Positions 43,257 to 51,979 of a stretch of DNA of 64,000 nt are shown here, piece by piece. Made by a program: the position numbers and the translations under genes. The notes below the pieces were generated by a model that worked only from the letters and a program-made list of their open reading frames with translations, did no database searches and was not told the DNA's origin. The DNA is from Oceanicola sp. GTDB taxonomy: Bacteria; Pseudomonadota; Alphaproteobacteria; Rhodobacterales; Rhodobacteraceae. The stretch covers positions 61,301 through 125,300 of the forward strand of contig JAKVBK010000005.1 of assembly GCA_022447275.1 (NCBI GenBank). Reading direction: 5' to 3'. How positions within the stretch are numbered: position 1 is the stretch's first letter; the number at the start of each line of letters is the position of its first letter.

Positions 43257-43862
43257 TCAACGTCCCCACGTTCGGACAGGGCCGCAATCCATATGGACAA
43301 AATTAGACCGCGAATAACTGCCCACACCGCCAGCGCGGCAAGCGGCGGCGGCACGTGACATTTGGCCGACAGAGCGGGAGCCCAGACGCAAATCGGCAGC
43401 CTGGCCCAGCATATGCAACGATTTCTTCGCGACATTGCGAGACCGTGATCGCAGCATCGCGTTGGTTTTCGCCGTCCGATAGCCGGATAGCAGCATGTAG
43501 GGTTCAGAGGCGTCCATCAGATTGTGGGCCGCTGCCATGATGTCGATCGTGCGCAAATCCATGCGGGTGGCTTCGTTTTGGCGCCAATCCCGCATGAAGT
43601 GGTTGATCTCTTTAACGGCGTCTTTGATGTAGTTGCCTTCGATCCAATAAATTGTATCGATGCTTTCACCTGTCCGGCCGGAATACATGCGAATGCGGCG
43701 AAAATCGCCCGCGCCGCGCCCAAAACCGAAAGCATTGGAATAGGTGGGCGCTGCGACCACGGCGGTTGCGGCAAATGCTGCTAACACACCGCGCCGGGTT
43801 ACGCGCTGGCCCGTTGAGCTGTTCCCCATGGGTCTTCTGCCTCGTGCCTCTTGCTCTGCCAT
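43257..43862 (-). CDS. DUF882 (YcbK-like) M15-family peptidase
   Basis: The 201-residue product has an apparent twin-arginine-like signal (TRRGVLAAFAATAVVAAPTYSNA) and a zinc D-Ala-D-Ala-peptidase-type domain: LLSGYRTAKTNAML, the HXXXXXXD-type SLHMLGQAADLRL and the second histidine in SNFVHMDCG. These are DUF882 hallmarks. The family includes cell-wall endopeptidases such as MepK (YcbK) that cut 3,3-crosslinks made by L,D-transpeptidases. An L,D-transpeptidase gene lies divergently next door, as in the ycbB-ycbK pair of E. coli. The start at 43862 lacks a good ribosome site; an ATG at 43829 is an alternative. Confidence 0.88.
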   Translation of the reverse strand: MAEQEARGRRPMGNSSTGQRVTRRGVLAAFAATAVVAAPTYSNAFGFGRGAGDFRRIRMYSGRTGESIDTIYWIEGNYIKDAVKEINHFMRDWRQNEATRMDLRTIDIMAAAHNLMDASEPYMLLSGYRTAKTNAMLRSRSRNVAKKSLHMLGQAADLRLGSRSVGQMSRAAAACRAGGVGSYSRSNFVHMDCGPVRTWGR

Positions 43863-44172
43863 TCAGCAGAAATTTTGTCATCTATCCCCAGATGCGCCGT
43901 ATGTATGCCACACATGGCCATTCTGACCAAGGGCTGAATTGCGCTTCGCCCCGGAAATACCGCCGCAGGGTAGTCTGATGATGGTAAATTGGGCGCTAAC
44001 GCTTGAAGTCAATGCAATTTTTTAGCACTTTCGTCGTGCGGAATTTGGCGCATACCACTTTGCAGCCAAGTAGTGCGACACGCGGTGCCGATGCCGTGAT
44101 AACGTGAACGCGAGTAGACAGGGCTGAACCAACAGGGCAGCGTAGGGGAAATAGATTTTGATGGAGCACTCC
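43863..44172. other. Divergent promoter region between the DUF882 and L,D-transpeptidase genes
   Basis: These 310 bases contain no credible gene. They are AT-richer than their surroundings and must hold the divergent promoters. I see no clear operator or hairpin. Confidence 0.4.
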
Positions 44173-45792
44173 ATGAGCCGTTTTAAAGGCCGTCATGCGC
44201 CGATTAAGCTGTTGCAGAAGTTAGTTTTTTCGATGTCAGCGCTTTCAATGTTGACACTGTCAGGTACAGCGAAAGCACAGGTGACCGGGTTCATGCAATC
44301 CATCGCTGAAGCAGCTGCAGAAGATCGTGACATCGCCGCGTTTTACCGCGCCAACGGATATGAAGACATTTTTACGGGCGCCGATGATGCAGCGCGTCGG
44401 ATTGCTCTGTATCGCGCTTTCGCTAAGGCAGGTGATCATGGCCTGCCCACACAACGGTACCATCCGGATGCGCTGCGCGCCGCTTTTGAGGGTGCCTCTT
44501 CTCAACGGGCACGCGGGGCGGCAGAAGTCGCCGCCGCGCGCATGTTCTTGGACTATGCGCGCGATTTGAACACCGGGGTTCTTGAGCCTGGCAAGATCGT
44601 TGATGGGATTAAGCGCCAAGTGCCGCGCCATGATCCCGTAGATCTGCTGACAGCCTTCGCGGCAGCGGAGCCGGTGGCGTACCTTGCGGGCTTGGCGCCC
44701 GATGGCCACGAATACGTGCGTTTGCAGCGCGAAATGCTGCGCCTCCAACAAGTCATTGCAAAGGATGGTTGGGGCCGTGGTGTACCAGGCTCGTCGAAGC
44801 TGGAGCCCGGTGACAGCGGCGATCGCGTGATTGCGCTGCGCGATCGTCTTGTGCGGATGGGCTACCTCGCACGAACGCCGGATCGTAACTATGGCAATGC
44901 TTTACAAGCTGCTGTTCAACAATTTCAGATTGATCACGGCCTGCTGGCAGACGGTGTAACCGGGCCGAGCACGCTGGAGCAGATCAACACCAGTGCTCAG
45001 CAGCGCCTGCGCTCTGTGCTGGTTGCCATGGAGCGCGAGCGCTGGATGAACGGCCCGCGCGGCGATCGCCATGTCCTGGTGAACATTACAGATTTCCACG
45101 CCCGGATTATCGATGACGGCAAGGAGACGTTCCGAACACGGTCTGTGGTGGGCGCGCGCAATCTCGACAAGCGCACACCGGAGTTCTCGGATACCATGGA
45201 GCACATGGTGATCAACCCAACCTGGAATGTGCCCCGCTCCATCGTGGCACGCGATTACCTGCCCAATTTCAAGCGCAACCCTAACGCCAACAGCTATCTA
45301 AAGCTGATTGACGCCAGTGGCCGTGTGGTGCCGCGGGATACGATTGACTTCAGCGAGATGACAGAGCGGAACTTTCCGTTTGACGTGAAACAGCCTCCCG
45401 GTCGTCGCAATGCGCTTGGCCTGGTGAAATTTATGTTCCCCAACCGGCACAACATTTATCTGCATGACACGCCGGACAAACATCTGTTCAAGCGCGAGCG
45501 CCGCACCTACTCGTCAGGCTGTATCCGCCTGAACGATCCGTTCGATTTTGCCTATGCGGTGCTGGCGCGGCAAACGAATGACCCTAAGGCCTTGTTCCAC
45601 AGCATTCTTGACAGTGGCAGGGAAACAACGGTGGAGCTTGAGCAGCACATTCCTGTGCATCTGATCTATCGGACGGCGTTCACGGTGGCCAAGGGCAACG
45701 TGCAGTATCGTGCCGATATCTATGGCCGCGATGCACGCCTGTTTGATGCGCTACAAGCAGCAGGGGTAGCCATGCCCGCGTTGCAAGGTTAG
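44173..45792 (+). CDS. L,D-transpeptidase of the YcbB type
   Basis: The 539-residue product has a signal peptide (LLQKLVFSMSALSMLTLSGTAKAQ), a long N-terminal region, a peptidoglycan-binding domain (LEPGDSGDRVIALRDRLVRMGYL, QFQIDHGLLADGVTGPSTL) and a YkuD catalytic domain. The latter has IYLHDTPDKHLFKRERRTYSSGCIRL with catalytic Cys450. It would form 3,3-crosslinks in peptidoglycan in the periplasm. I chose the ATG at 44173 because a GGAG lies six bases upstream; an ATG at 44161 is also possible. It is divergent from a DUF882 endopeptidase gene. Confidence 0.92.
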   Translation: MSRFKGRHAPIKLLQKLVFSMSALSMLTLSGTAKAQVTGFMQSIAEAAAEDRDIAAFYRANGYEDIFTGADDAARRIALYRAFAKAGDHGLPTQRYHPDALRAAFEGASSQRARGAAEVAAARMFLDYARDLNTGVLEPGKIVDGIKRQVPRHDPVDLLTAFAAAEPVAYLAGLAPDGHEYVRLQREMLRLQQVIAKDGWGRGVPGSSKLEPGDSGDRVIALRDRLVRMGYLARTPDRNYGNALQAAVQQFQIDHGLLADGVTGPSTLEQINTSAQQRLRSVLVAMERERWMNGPRGDRHVLVNITDFHARIIDDGKETFRTRSVVGARNLDKRTPEFSDTMEHMVINPTWNVPRSIVARDYLPNFKRNPNANSYLKLIDASGRVVPRDTIDFSEMTERNFPFDVKQPPGRRNALGLVKFMFPNRHNIYLHDTPDKHLFKRERRTYSSGCIRLNDPFDFAYAVLARQTNDPKALFHSILDSGRETTVELEQHIPVHLIYRTAFTVAKGNVQYRADIYGRDARLFDALQAAGVAMPALQG

Positions 45793-45819
45793 GAATGCGC
45801 TCCAACAGGATGGGGCGCC

Positions 45820-46911
45820 ATGCATTACACGATTTCTCAGATCGCGCAGTCCCTCGGTCTTACGGCCGAGGGCAAGGCTGATCTGAGCGTTCGCGGCGCG
45901 GCTGAGCCCGCCACGGCTGCGCCGGATCAGCTGGCTCTGGCGATGCAACCCAGCTATGCCGAAACCTTGCCCAAGGGCGCGGCGCGGGCCGCCATGCTGT
46001 GGGAAGGGGCCGATTGGCAAGCGCTCGGATTGGAAAGTGCCATTCTTGCGCCGCGCCCACGCTATGCGCTGTCGGGTTTGACATCCCTGTTTGACCCGGG
46101 CCCCGAGATTGCCCCGGGCATTCATCCCTTCGCAGATGTGCACCCTAGTGCAGAGATTGGCGCAGATGCGGCCATTGGGGCATTTGTTCAAATCGGCCCA
46201 CGCGCCTCTATCGGCGCCCGCGCGCGGATTGCGTCCCATGTAAGTGTCGCTGAGGACGCAAAAATTGGCTCGGATGCGCTGCTGTATTCGGGGGTGCGGA
46301 TCGGTGCTCGGGTCACGATCGGCGATCGGTTCACGGCCCAGCCAAATGCGGTGATCGGGGGCGATGGCTTCAGCTTTGTGACGCCGGAGAAAGGCGCCGT
46401 CGAAGCGGTACGGACAACTCTCGGCGATGCGCAAGGGCTGCGGCAGCAAGCTTACGCGCGCATTCACTCGCTTGGCGCTGTCAAGATTGGCGACGATGTC
46501 GAAGTTGGCGCGAATGCCTGCATTGACCGCGGCACCGTGGCGGACACCGTCATTGGGCGTGGCACCAAGATCGATAACCTCGTCCAAGTGGGGCACAATG
46601 TCCGGGTTGGCGCGGATTGTCTGCTTTGCGGCCAGGTCGGGATTGCGGGCTCCACGCAGCTTGGGGATCGCTGCGTGCTTGGCGGCCAGGTTGGCGTCAC
46701 AGACCACCTTGTGTTGGGCAATGATGTGATGGCGGGGGCTGGCACCTTGCTGCGCACCAACCAGCCCGACGGGCGCGTGATGCTTGGCAACCCGGCCATG
46801 CCGATGCAGGCTTCAATAGATAGTTACAAGGCGCTGCGGCGTCTGCCCCGCCTGATGCGTGACATCGCTGACTTGAGGACACGGGTTCCCAAAAGCGATA
46901 ATCATGACTAA
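45820..46911 (+). CDS. lpxD: UDP-3-O-acylglucosamine N-acyltransferase
   Basis: The 363-residue enzyme adds the second 3-hydroxyacyl chain in lipid A synthesis, taking it from acyl-ACP. An N-terminal LpxD domain (residues about 1-100) precedes hexapeptide repeats from [19 protein letters not shown] to [11 protein letters not shown]. The catalytic segment [14 protein letters not shown] and [32 protein letters not shown] is intact. It is not beside lpxA/fabZ/lpxB as in most genomes. Instead an acyl carrier protein and a KAS follow, suggesting a dedicated acyl-supply set. Confidence 0.95.
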   Translation: MHYTISQIAQSLGLTAEGKADLSVRGAAEPATAAPDQLALAMQPSYAETLPKGAARAAMLWEGADWQALGLESAILAPRPRYALSGLTSLFDPGPEIAPGIHPFADVHPSAEIGADAAIGAFVQIGPRASIGARARIASHVSVAEDAKIGSDALLYSGVRIGARVTIGDRFTAQPNAVIGGDGFSFVTPEKGAVEAVRTTLGDAQGLRQQAYARIHSLGAVKIGDDVEVGANACIDRGTVADTVIGRGTKIDNLVQVGHNVRVGADCLLCGQVGIAGSTQLGDRCVLGGQVGVTDHLVLGNDVMAGAGTLLRTNQPDGRVMLGNPAMPMQASIDSYKALRRLPRLMRDIADLRTRVPKSDNHD

Positions 46912-46944
46912 ATCGGCGCCAGAAGTGAGTCAAAGGACGAGATA

Positions 46945-47208
46945 ATGGCTGAAAACGTGCGCGACAGGGTGATTGCGATCATCGCAGAGCAGGCCTTTCT
47001 GGAGCCCGCGGATGTGACGCCGGAGAAAACTCTGGAAGATCTGGGCGTGGACAGCCTTGGCCTCGTCGAAAGCATTTTTGCTATCGAAGAAGCCTTTGAT
47101 ATTTCGGTGCCTTTCAACGCAAATGCACCGCAAGACAGCAGCTTCGATATTTCCAATGTCGGCGCGATTGTTGCCGCTGTTGAGGGCTTGCTGGAGGAGC
47201 AGGCGTGA
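46945..47208 (+). CDS. Acyl carrier protein, specialised
   Basis: The 87-residue ACP has the phosphopantetheine attachment serine Ser37 in EDLGVDSLGLVESIFAIEEAF. It differs from housekeeping AcpP in its C-terminal half (FNANAPQDSSFDISNVGAIVAAVEGLLEE). It lies 33 bases after lpxD and 46 before a KAS gene, so it probably carries acyl chains made or extended by that KAS. Transfer by LpxD is a plausible use. Confidence 0.9.
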   Translation: MAENVRDRVIAIIAEQAFLEPADVTPEKTLEDLGVDSLGLVESIFAIEEAFDISVPFNANAPQDSSFDISNVGAIVAAVEGLLEEQA

Positions 47209-47254
47209 GCATAGCGGGCGCCAGGCCAACACTGCTTTGGACGCGAGGTCTGCG

Positions 47255-48466
47255 ATGAAAAGGGTTGCCATCACTGGGGCAGGCACGATCAACGCGCTTG
47301 GTCACTCGGTGCCGGAAACGCTGGAGGCTATGCGCGAAGGCCGCTGCGGCATCGGGCCCATCGACATTCGCGACGTCGAGCGCCTGTCTGTGCAGATCGG
47401 GGGGCAGGTGCGCGGCTACGATCAGGAAAGTGCATTTAATCGCCAGCAGATCGCGCTCTATGACAAGTTTACCCAATTCGCCCTTCTGGCCGCACGCGAG
47501 GCAATTGGGCAGGCGGGATTGGACTTTACCGGCGATCTAGCCAACCGCTCTGGCGTTGTGCTGGGCACGGCTGCGGGTGGCATGAACACCTGGGATGACA
47601 ATTACCGGGTGGTCTACGAAGAGGGCAAAAACCGCGTGCATCCCTTCGTTGTGCCGAAACTGATGAACAATGCCGCGGCCAGCCATATCAGTATGGAGTT
47701 CAATCTGAAGGGGCCGAGTTTTTCGGTGTCTACCGCGTGTGCCTCGTCGAACCATGCCATGGGCCAAGCGTTCCAGCTTGTGCGATCTGGGGCATCTCCT
47801 GTCATGATTACAGGGGGTTCTGAGGCGATGCTAACCTTTGGTGGCGTCAAGGCTTGGGAGGGCCTGCGGGTCATGTCAAAGGATGCGTGTCGCCCGTTCA
47901 GCGCCAATCGCAACGGCATGGTTCAGGGAGAAGGTGCGGCGGTTTTCGTCTTTGAAGACTATGAGCACGCCAAAGCGCGCGGTGCCACGATCCTCGCAGA
48001 GGTGATCGGCTTTGCCATGACGTCGGATGCTTCTGACATCGTTATGCCGTCTGCCAAAGGGGCAGCCCGCGCCATGAGCGGGGCCTTGCAGGATGCGCAG
48101 ATCGATGGCTCAGAGGTTGGATATATCAACGCGCACGGCACGGGCACGGCGGCCAATGACAAGACGGAATGCGCTGCCGTGGCAGATGTCTTTCAGGCCC
48201 ATGCGGACCGCCTGATGATTTCCTCGACCAAATCGATGCACGGGCATCTCATCGGGGGAACGGGCGCGGTGGAGCTTTTGGCCTGCATCATGGCGTTGCG
48301 CGATGGCATTATCGCCCCGACGATCGGCTATGAAGAGCCTGATCCGGAATGTGCGCTGGATGTTGTGCCCAACGAGGCTCGCGAGGCACGGGTGGATGTC
48401 GCGCTGTCCAATGCGTTTGCCTTTGGCGGTCTGAATGCGGTGCTTGCGCTGCGCCGCGCGCCCTGA
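47255..48466 (+). CDS. Beta-ketoacyl-ACP synthase, FabF (KAS II) type
   Basis: The 403-residue condensing enzyme has the catalytic triad of KAS II: Cys162 in VSTACASSNHAM, a histidine in INAHGTGTAANDKTE, and another in KSMHGHLIGGTGAVE. It condenses malonyl-ACP with acyl-ACP. The start at 47255 follows a GAGG; the frame upstream overlaps the ACP gene and is not used. It is probably the partner of the adjacent ACP. It is closed by a strong bidirectional terminator. Confidence 0.93.
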   Translation: MKRVAITGAGTINALGHSVPETLEAMREGRCGIGPIDIRDVERLSVQIGGQVRGYDQESAFNRQQIALYDKFTQFALLAAREAIGQAGLDFTGDLANRSGVVLGTAAGGMNTWDDNYRVVYEEGKNRVHPFVVPKLMNNAAASHISMEFNLKGPSFSVSTACASSNHAMGQAFQLVRSGASPVMITGGSEAMLTFGGVKAWEGLRVMSKDACRPFSANRNGMVQGEGAAVFVFEDYEHAKARGATILAEVIGFAMTSDASDIVMPSAKGAARAMSGALQDAQIDGSEVGYINAHGTGTAANDKTECAAVADVFQAHADRLMISSTKSMHGHLIGGTGAVELLACIMALRDGIIAPTIGYEEPDPECALDVVPNEAREARVDVALSNAFAFGGLNAVLALRRAP

Positions 48467-48500
48467 CTTTGCAAAAATACCGCCACATGCTTTGAGTATG

Positions 48501-48533
48501 AAAAAGGCCCGGGCGTTCTGCCCGGGCCTTTTT
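48501..48533. terminator. Bidirectional Rho-independent terminator
   Basis: A perfect 14-bp stem, AAAAAGGCCCGGGC (48501-48514) with GCCCGGGCCTTTTT (48520-48533), has a five-base loop and T-tracts on both strands. It serves the KAS gene on the plus strand and the convergent ialB-like gene on the minus strand. Confidence 0.95.
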
Positions 48534-48562
48534 GATTGTTGGGATTAGGCCTGTACGGCAGA

Positions 48563-49222
48563 TCACTCGCTTTCAGCTTCGCCTTCAGCGTTCTCTTGGG
48601 CTGCCGCCTGCGCTGCGATCGCTTCTTTTGTGATTTCTTGCAGCATTTTGAAGCCGGCTGTGAAGCCGGACAGGGAGATGCTCAAATCCACAGTTGCCCC
48701 GTCAGGCGCGCGCGCAGGAACAATTGTCAGTTTGCCATTTGCACCACGGCGGAAGGAGTCAACGTCGCCCTGGGTCAGACCGATCTGGGAAATGCATCCC
48801 GCGGTCGTGCAATAGGCAAACGGATACCGCTTTACGTTGCCGCCATCGACCGACAGCCGCACCTGCTGGGTGAGAAGCGTTTCCAGAGGCGTGATGATCT
48901 GTGCGCCGGCAACGGCCTCTTGGCCTTCTGGCATTGCAAACATGGTCATCTCTGCAACGGCCTGGCCGCCTTCGTCGCGCAGCAGCTGGTACAGGTTGCA
49001 GGGATCTATCTGGCCTTCACCGGCGCGTTGGCAGCGCACTTCCCAATCCCCGGTTGTGTCGCGCAAATAGATGCTTCCGGGCGCGTTATCCGGATTCACT
49101 TCTTCGCCCATCGAAAGATTAGTTACGGGCGTGGTGCCATTGTCCTGCGCCATGCCTTGTGCGGCTGTAAGCCCAAAGGCGACTGTCGCCGCTGTTGCCA
49201 AACGGAAGAATGAGTTCTGCAT
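48563..49222 (-). CDS. Invasion-associated locus B (IalB) family protein
   Basis: The 219-residue secreted protein begins with a signal peptide (RLATAATVAFGLTAAQGMAQ). The IalB domain follows: DTTGDWEVRCQRAGEGQIDPCNLYQLL, with two cysteine pairs, the second in YCTTAGCISQIGL. FRRGANGKLTIVPARAPDGATVDLSISLSGFTAGFKML is the family C-terminus, with a further Ala/Glu-rich tail. IalB was named in Bartonella invasion, but the family is common in free-living alphaproteobacteria, where its role is unknown and probably periplasmic. Confidence 0.93.
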   Translation of the reverse strand: MQNSFFRLATAATVAFGLTAAQGMAQDNGTTPVTNLSMGEEVNPDNAPGSIYLRDTTGDWEVRCQRAGEGQIDPCNLYQLLRDEGGQAVAEMTMFAMPEGQEAVAGAQIITPLETLLTQQVRLSVDGGNVKRYPFAYCTTAGCISQIGLTQGDVDSFRRGANGKLTIVPARAPDGATVDLSISLSGFTAGFKMLQEITKEAIAAQAAAQENAEGEAESE

Positions 49223-49445
49223 GTGACCTCTTGGATTCGTAAAGCCTGTGTTTTGCCGAAAGGCTTAACACGGCATTCCTATGAAGTCAGGTGCCGAATC
49301 GTTGTGCTGTCGCGAAGGTGAGCGTGCGGGAGATTCGCTATATCTGGTGGGTGCACACATCTCGTTGCATACACGTTTTGGTTGGGCAGGCGGATGACAG
49401 AGCGCGCGTGGCCGCGAAGGCACTGAAAGAGGTGCGACAAATTAG

Positions 49446-49471
49446 AAAAAGGGCCCCTAAAGACCCTTTTT
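49446..49471. terminator. Possible Rho-independent terminator
   Basis: AAAAAGGG (49446-49453) pairs with CCCTTTTT (49464-49471) around a ten-base loop. The GC core is only three pairs, and no obvious gene ends nearby, so it is weakly supported. Confidence 0.35.
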
Positions 49472-49706
49472 CCTTGTGGTTTTTTTTCTCTCCCCGTCGG
49501 ACTGGCCGACTTGATGAGGGGACGCTAGGATGAATTTCGCAATGCGTCAACAGGCAATCTGCAGTTCGTTTGCCACTAAACCGTCTTCATCAAACCGAAT
49601 CAAAACAGCGCGACTGACCGCGGGGAAGGCAAGTCGAATCATCGCTGGAAACCGCTGTTTTTTACTGGCTGCCCTGCCACTGGCGCCCTCATTTTGATCA
49701 GATGAC

Positions 49707-49733
49707 AAAAAAAGCCGCACCCGAAGGTGCGGC
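49707..49733 (-). terminator. Terminator of the candidate small RNA
   Basis: On the minus strand the eight-pair stem GCCGCACC/GGTGCGGC (49733-49714) closes a TTCG tetraloop and is followed by seven T (49713-49707). Confidence 0.9.
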
Positions 49734-49785
49734 CAGTCTGACAGGGAGGATGTCAGCCATTTGGACTATGCAGAGCCCAACGGCC
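49707..49785 (-). ncRNA. Candidate small RNA with CCUCCC hairpin loop (cuckoo/CcsR-like)
   Basis: Read on the minus strand, a TATACA (49796-49791) could be a -10 element, putting the RNA start near 49785; the -35 is not convincing. The transcript would contain a perfect hairpin CTGACA-TCCTCCC-TGTCAG (49756-49738). Its loop exposes an anti-Shine-Dalgarno CCUCCC. Four bases later comes a terminator stem GCCGCACC/GGTGCGGC with a UUCG loop and seven T. Hairpins presenting this loop ahead of a terminator are the mark of the cuckoo/CcsR RNAs of Rhodobacterales. There is no minus-strand gene upstream that the terminator could serve, which supports an independent RNA. Confidence 0.65.
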
Positions 49786-49893
49786 GGAACTGTATAGCAC
49801 GGATGTGATAAAGGCATTTGGAAGACTGCGGGCGGATCGTTAACGTTTGCGAAAGGGCGTATTTGAACCGTCCAAGTTGGCAGGGAGAGGCAG

Positions 49894-51438
49894 ATGGATT
49901 CAATTTTCGTGGGCGGGGGCGGCGCGGGTTACGCCGAGCCTCAGAACCTCAAGTTGAAATACGCCAATCGGCATGGGTTGATCGCCGGAGCGACCGGAAC
50001 AGGCAAAACCGTCACGCTGCAGATCCTTGCCGAAAGTTTTTCAGCGGCAGGCGTGCCAGTGGTGCTGTCAGATGTGAAGGGCGATCTCTCTGGGCTTGCC
50101 GTGGCAGGCAGCCCGACATCCGGCCCCCATGACAGTTTCTTGGAAAGGGCGCGCACAATCGGCTTCGACGCCTTTTCCTATGAGGCCTTCCCAGTGACGT
50201 TTTGGGATGTGTTCGGCAAACAGGGCCATCCCGTCCGTGCCACGGTGGCGGAGATGGGCCCCTTATTGTTGGCGCGCCTGATGGAATTAAGCGAAGCGCA
50301 GGAAGGGGTGCTGAATATTGCGTTTCGGATGGCCGATGAACAGGCGTTGCCCCTGTTGGATCTGAAGGATTTGCAGGCCGTGCTCACCTGGGTGGGCGAG
50401 AACCGCAAAGAGCTGTCCTTGCGGTATGGAAATGTCTCGACATCTTCTGTGGGTACGATTCAGCGCCGCTTGCTCGTGCTCGAAAACCAGGGCGCCACGG
50501 GCTTTTTCGGCGAGCCGGCTTTGGCCTTGTCGGATTTGATGCAGGTCAATGAAGCCGGGCAGGGCCAGATCAATATTCTTGCCGCTGATAAGTTGATGGG
50601 CGCGCCCCGCCTGTACGCGACCGTGTTGCTGTGGCTGCTGTCGGAGCTCTTTGAGCAGCTTCCCGAGGTGGGCGATCCTGACAAACCCAAACTGGTTTTC
50701 TTCTTTGATGAAGCGCATCTTTTGTTTGAGGACGCCCCCAAAGCCCTCGTTGAAAAGGTCGAGCAAGTCGCGCGGCTTATACGTTCCAAGGGGGTGGGCG
50801 TGTATTTCGTCACGCAGCATCCGGGGGATGTGCCGGATGATATCCTCGGTCAATTGGGCAACCGTGTTCAACATGCCTTGCGGGCGTTCACAGCGCGCGA
50901 CAAGCGCGATTTGCGCGCCGCTGCCGAGACGTATCGCGACAATCCCCGCTTTGATACCGAAGCCGCGATCCGCGAGGTCGGCGTGGGCGAGGCGGTGACG
51001 TCTTTCCTCATGAAAAAAGGGGCGCCCGGCATTGTCGAGCGGACGCTGGTACGCCCGCCATGCTCGCAATTGGGGCCGATTACGGATGCGCAGCGGGCAG
51101 CCGTCATGGAGGCGTCCCCGGTGGCGGGCAAATATGAAACGCCGTTGGATCGTGACAGTGCCAGCGAAATGCTGGCCAAACGCGCAGCAGAGGCGGCGCA
51201 GGCTGCCGGTGAGGCGGAAGACCGGCTGGAAACGGCAGCCCCGATGGAGCGCGAGTACAGCTCTGCCCGCCGGTACAGCGGCAGCCGGGTGGGGCGTTCC
51301 AGCGCCAAGCCTGTGCGTCGCTCGCGCTCGGACACCGTTGCAGAGACGTTTGCCAAAAGCTTTGCGCGGCAGTTCGGCTCCGAGACGGGCCAAGCCGTTG
51401 TGCGCGGTGTGTTGGGCGGGCTGTTTCGCGGCAGATAG
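49894..51438 (+). CDS. HerA-like ATPase (DUF853)
   Basis: The 514-residue ATPase belongs to the DUF853 branch of the HerA/FtsK superfamily. Walker A is [16 protein letters not shown], then [11 protein letters not shown]; Walker B is [16 protein letters not shown]; the sensor and arginine-finger region is [32 protein letters not shown]. The C-terminal 120 residues are Ala/Glu- then Arg/Ser-rich and probably unstructured. Members are thought to be hexameric DNA-pumping enzymes, but the cellular role is unknown. A GGGAGAGG precedes the ATG. It stands alone here, with no nuclease such as NurA beside it. Confidence 0.92.
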   Translation: MDSIFVGGGGAGYAEPQNLKLKYANRHGLIAGATGTGKTVTLQILAESFSAAGVPVVLSDVKGDLSGLAVAGSPTSGPHDSFLERARTIGFDAFSYEAFPVTFWDVFGKQGHPVRATVAEMGPLLLARLMELSEAQEGVLNIAFRMADEQALPLLDLKDLQAVLTWVGENRKELSLRYGNVSTSSVGTIQRRLLVLENQGATGFFGEPALALSDLMQVNEAGQGQINILAADKLMGAPRLYATVLLWLLSELFEQLPEVGDPDKPKLVFFFDEAHLLFEDAPKALVEKVEQVARLIRSKGVGVYFVTQHPGDVPDDILGQLGNRVQHALRAFTARDKRDLRAAAETYRDNPRFDTEAAIREVGVGEAVTSFLMKKGAPGIVERTLVRPPCSQLGPITDAQRAAVMEASPVAGKYETPLDRDSASEMLAKRAAEAAQAAGEAEDRLETAAPMEREYSSARRYSGSRVGRSSAKPVRRSRSDTVAETFAKSFARQFGSETGQAVVRGVLGGLFRGR

Positions 51439-51460
51439 GGGGCAGGCGCCCACGCCTTTC

Positions 51461-51853
51461 TTAGCCAGTTGCAGGCTTTATCCCGATCTCGTCCAAAGCC
51501 CGGGCAAGGTCATGGGGCAGGTCCCCCATGTGTCGGGAGCGGCTTGTTTTATGTGCGGCAACGATGCCGTCGAAGCGCTTGCGCAGCTTCGTTTTTTCAT
51601 CCGGAGACAAGTCGTTCCAAGGGCGGCCCTGCAGCCCCATGACGAGGGCGTAATAGGCGATAAAATGGGCCTTCACCCCGACAGTGAGCACAAACTGATA
51701 GGTAGCGTCCGGGCCAAGCGTACGCACTTGTTCAGCGCTCGTGATACCCACTTGTTCCAGGTGACGTGCCATGGCTGGCCCAAGATTGCGGATGCGGGTT
51801 ATTGGCGTAGGGCCTACGGGAGGGATGGGTTCAGGCTTTGGGTTTGCGGTCAT
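51461..51853 (-). CDS. TfoX C-terminal domain protein
   Basis: The 130-residue product contains the TfoX/Sxy C-terminal helix-hairpin-like domain: TRIRNLGPAMARHLEQVGITSAEQVRTLGPDATYQFV and YALVMGLQGRPWNDLSPDEKTKLRKRF. TfoX_C-only proteins are common in this group and lack a demonstrated link to competence. The frame runs upstream far into the antisense of the lyase gene; the ATG at 51853 is the first sensible start, though no ribosome site is seen. Confidence 0.87.
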   Translation of the reverse strand: MTANPKPEPIPPVGPTPITRIRNLGPAMARHLEQVGITSAEQVRTLGPDATYQFVLTVGVKAHFIAYYALVMGLQGRPWNDLSPDEKTKLRKRFDGIVAAHKTSRSRHMGDLPHDLARALDEIGIKPATG

Positions 51854-51979
51854 AGGCAGAGTATTGCGCGCTTTGCAAAAAACGTCACCCAGCAAACGCT
51901 CGGATGCTTTCAAATTGGCCCCATGCGGCCTTGTGAACTGTGATTGACGAAAGGCAGGGTCTTCGCCACGGTCAGTGCC

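Larger units (their letters stand above)
49223..49893. other. Long intergenic region with terminator-like hairpins and a candidate small RNA
   Basis: No protein gene is credible in these 671 bases. A hairpin AAAAAGGG/CCCTTTTT at 49446-49471, followed by further T-rich DNA, looks like a terminator, though no transcript upstream is identified. The far end carries a minus-strand candidate small RNA (49707-49785) with its own terminator. Confidence 0.5.

Noticed and set aside
49291..49533. 80-residue frame before the candidate small RNA
   Set aside because: It reads through a terminator-like hairpin and T-rich DNA and has no credible start or domain.
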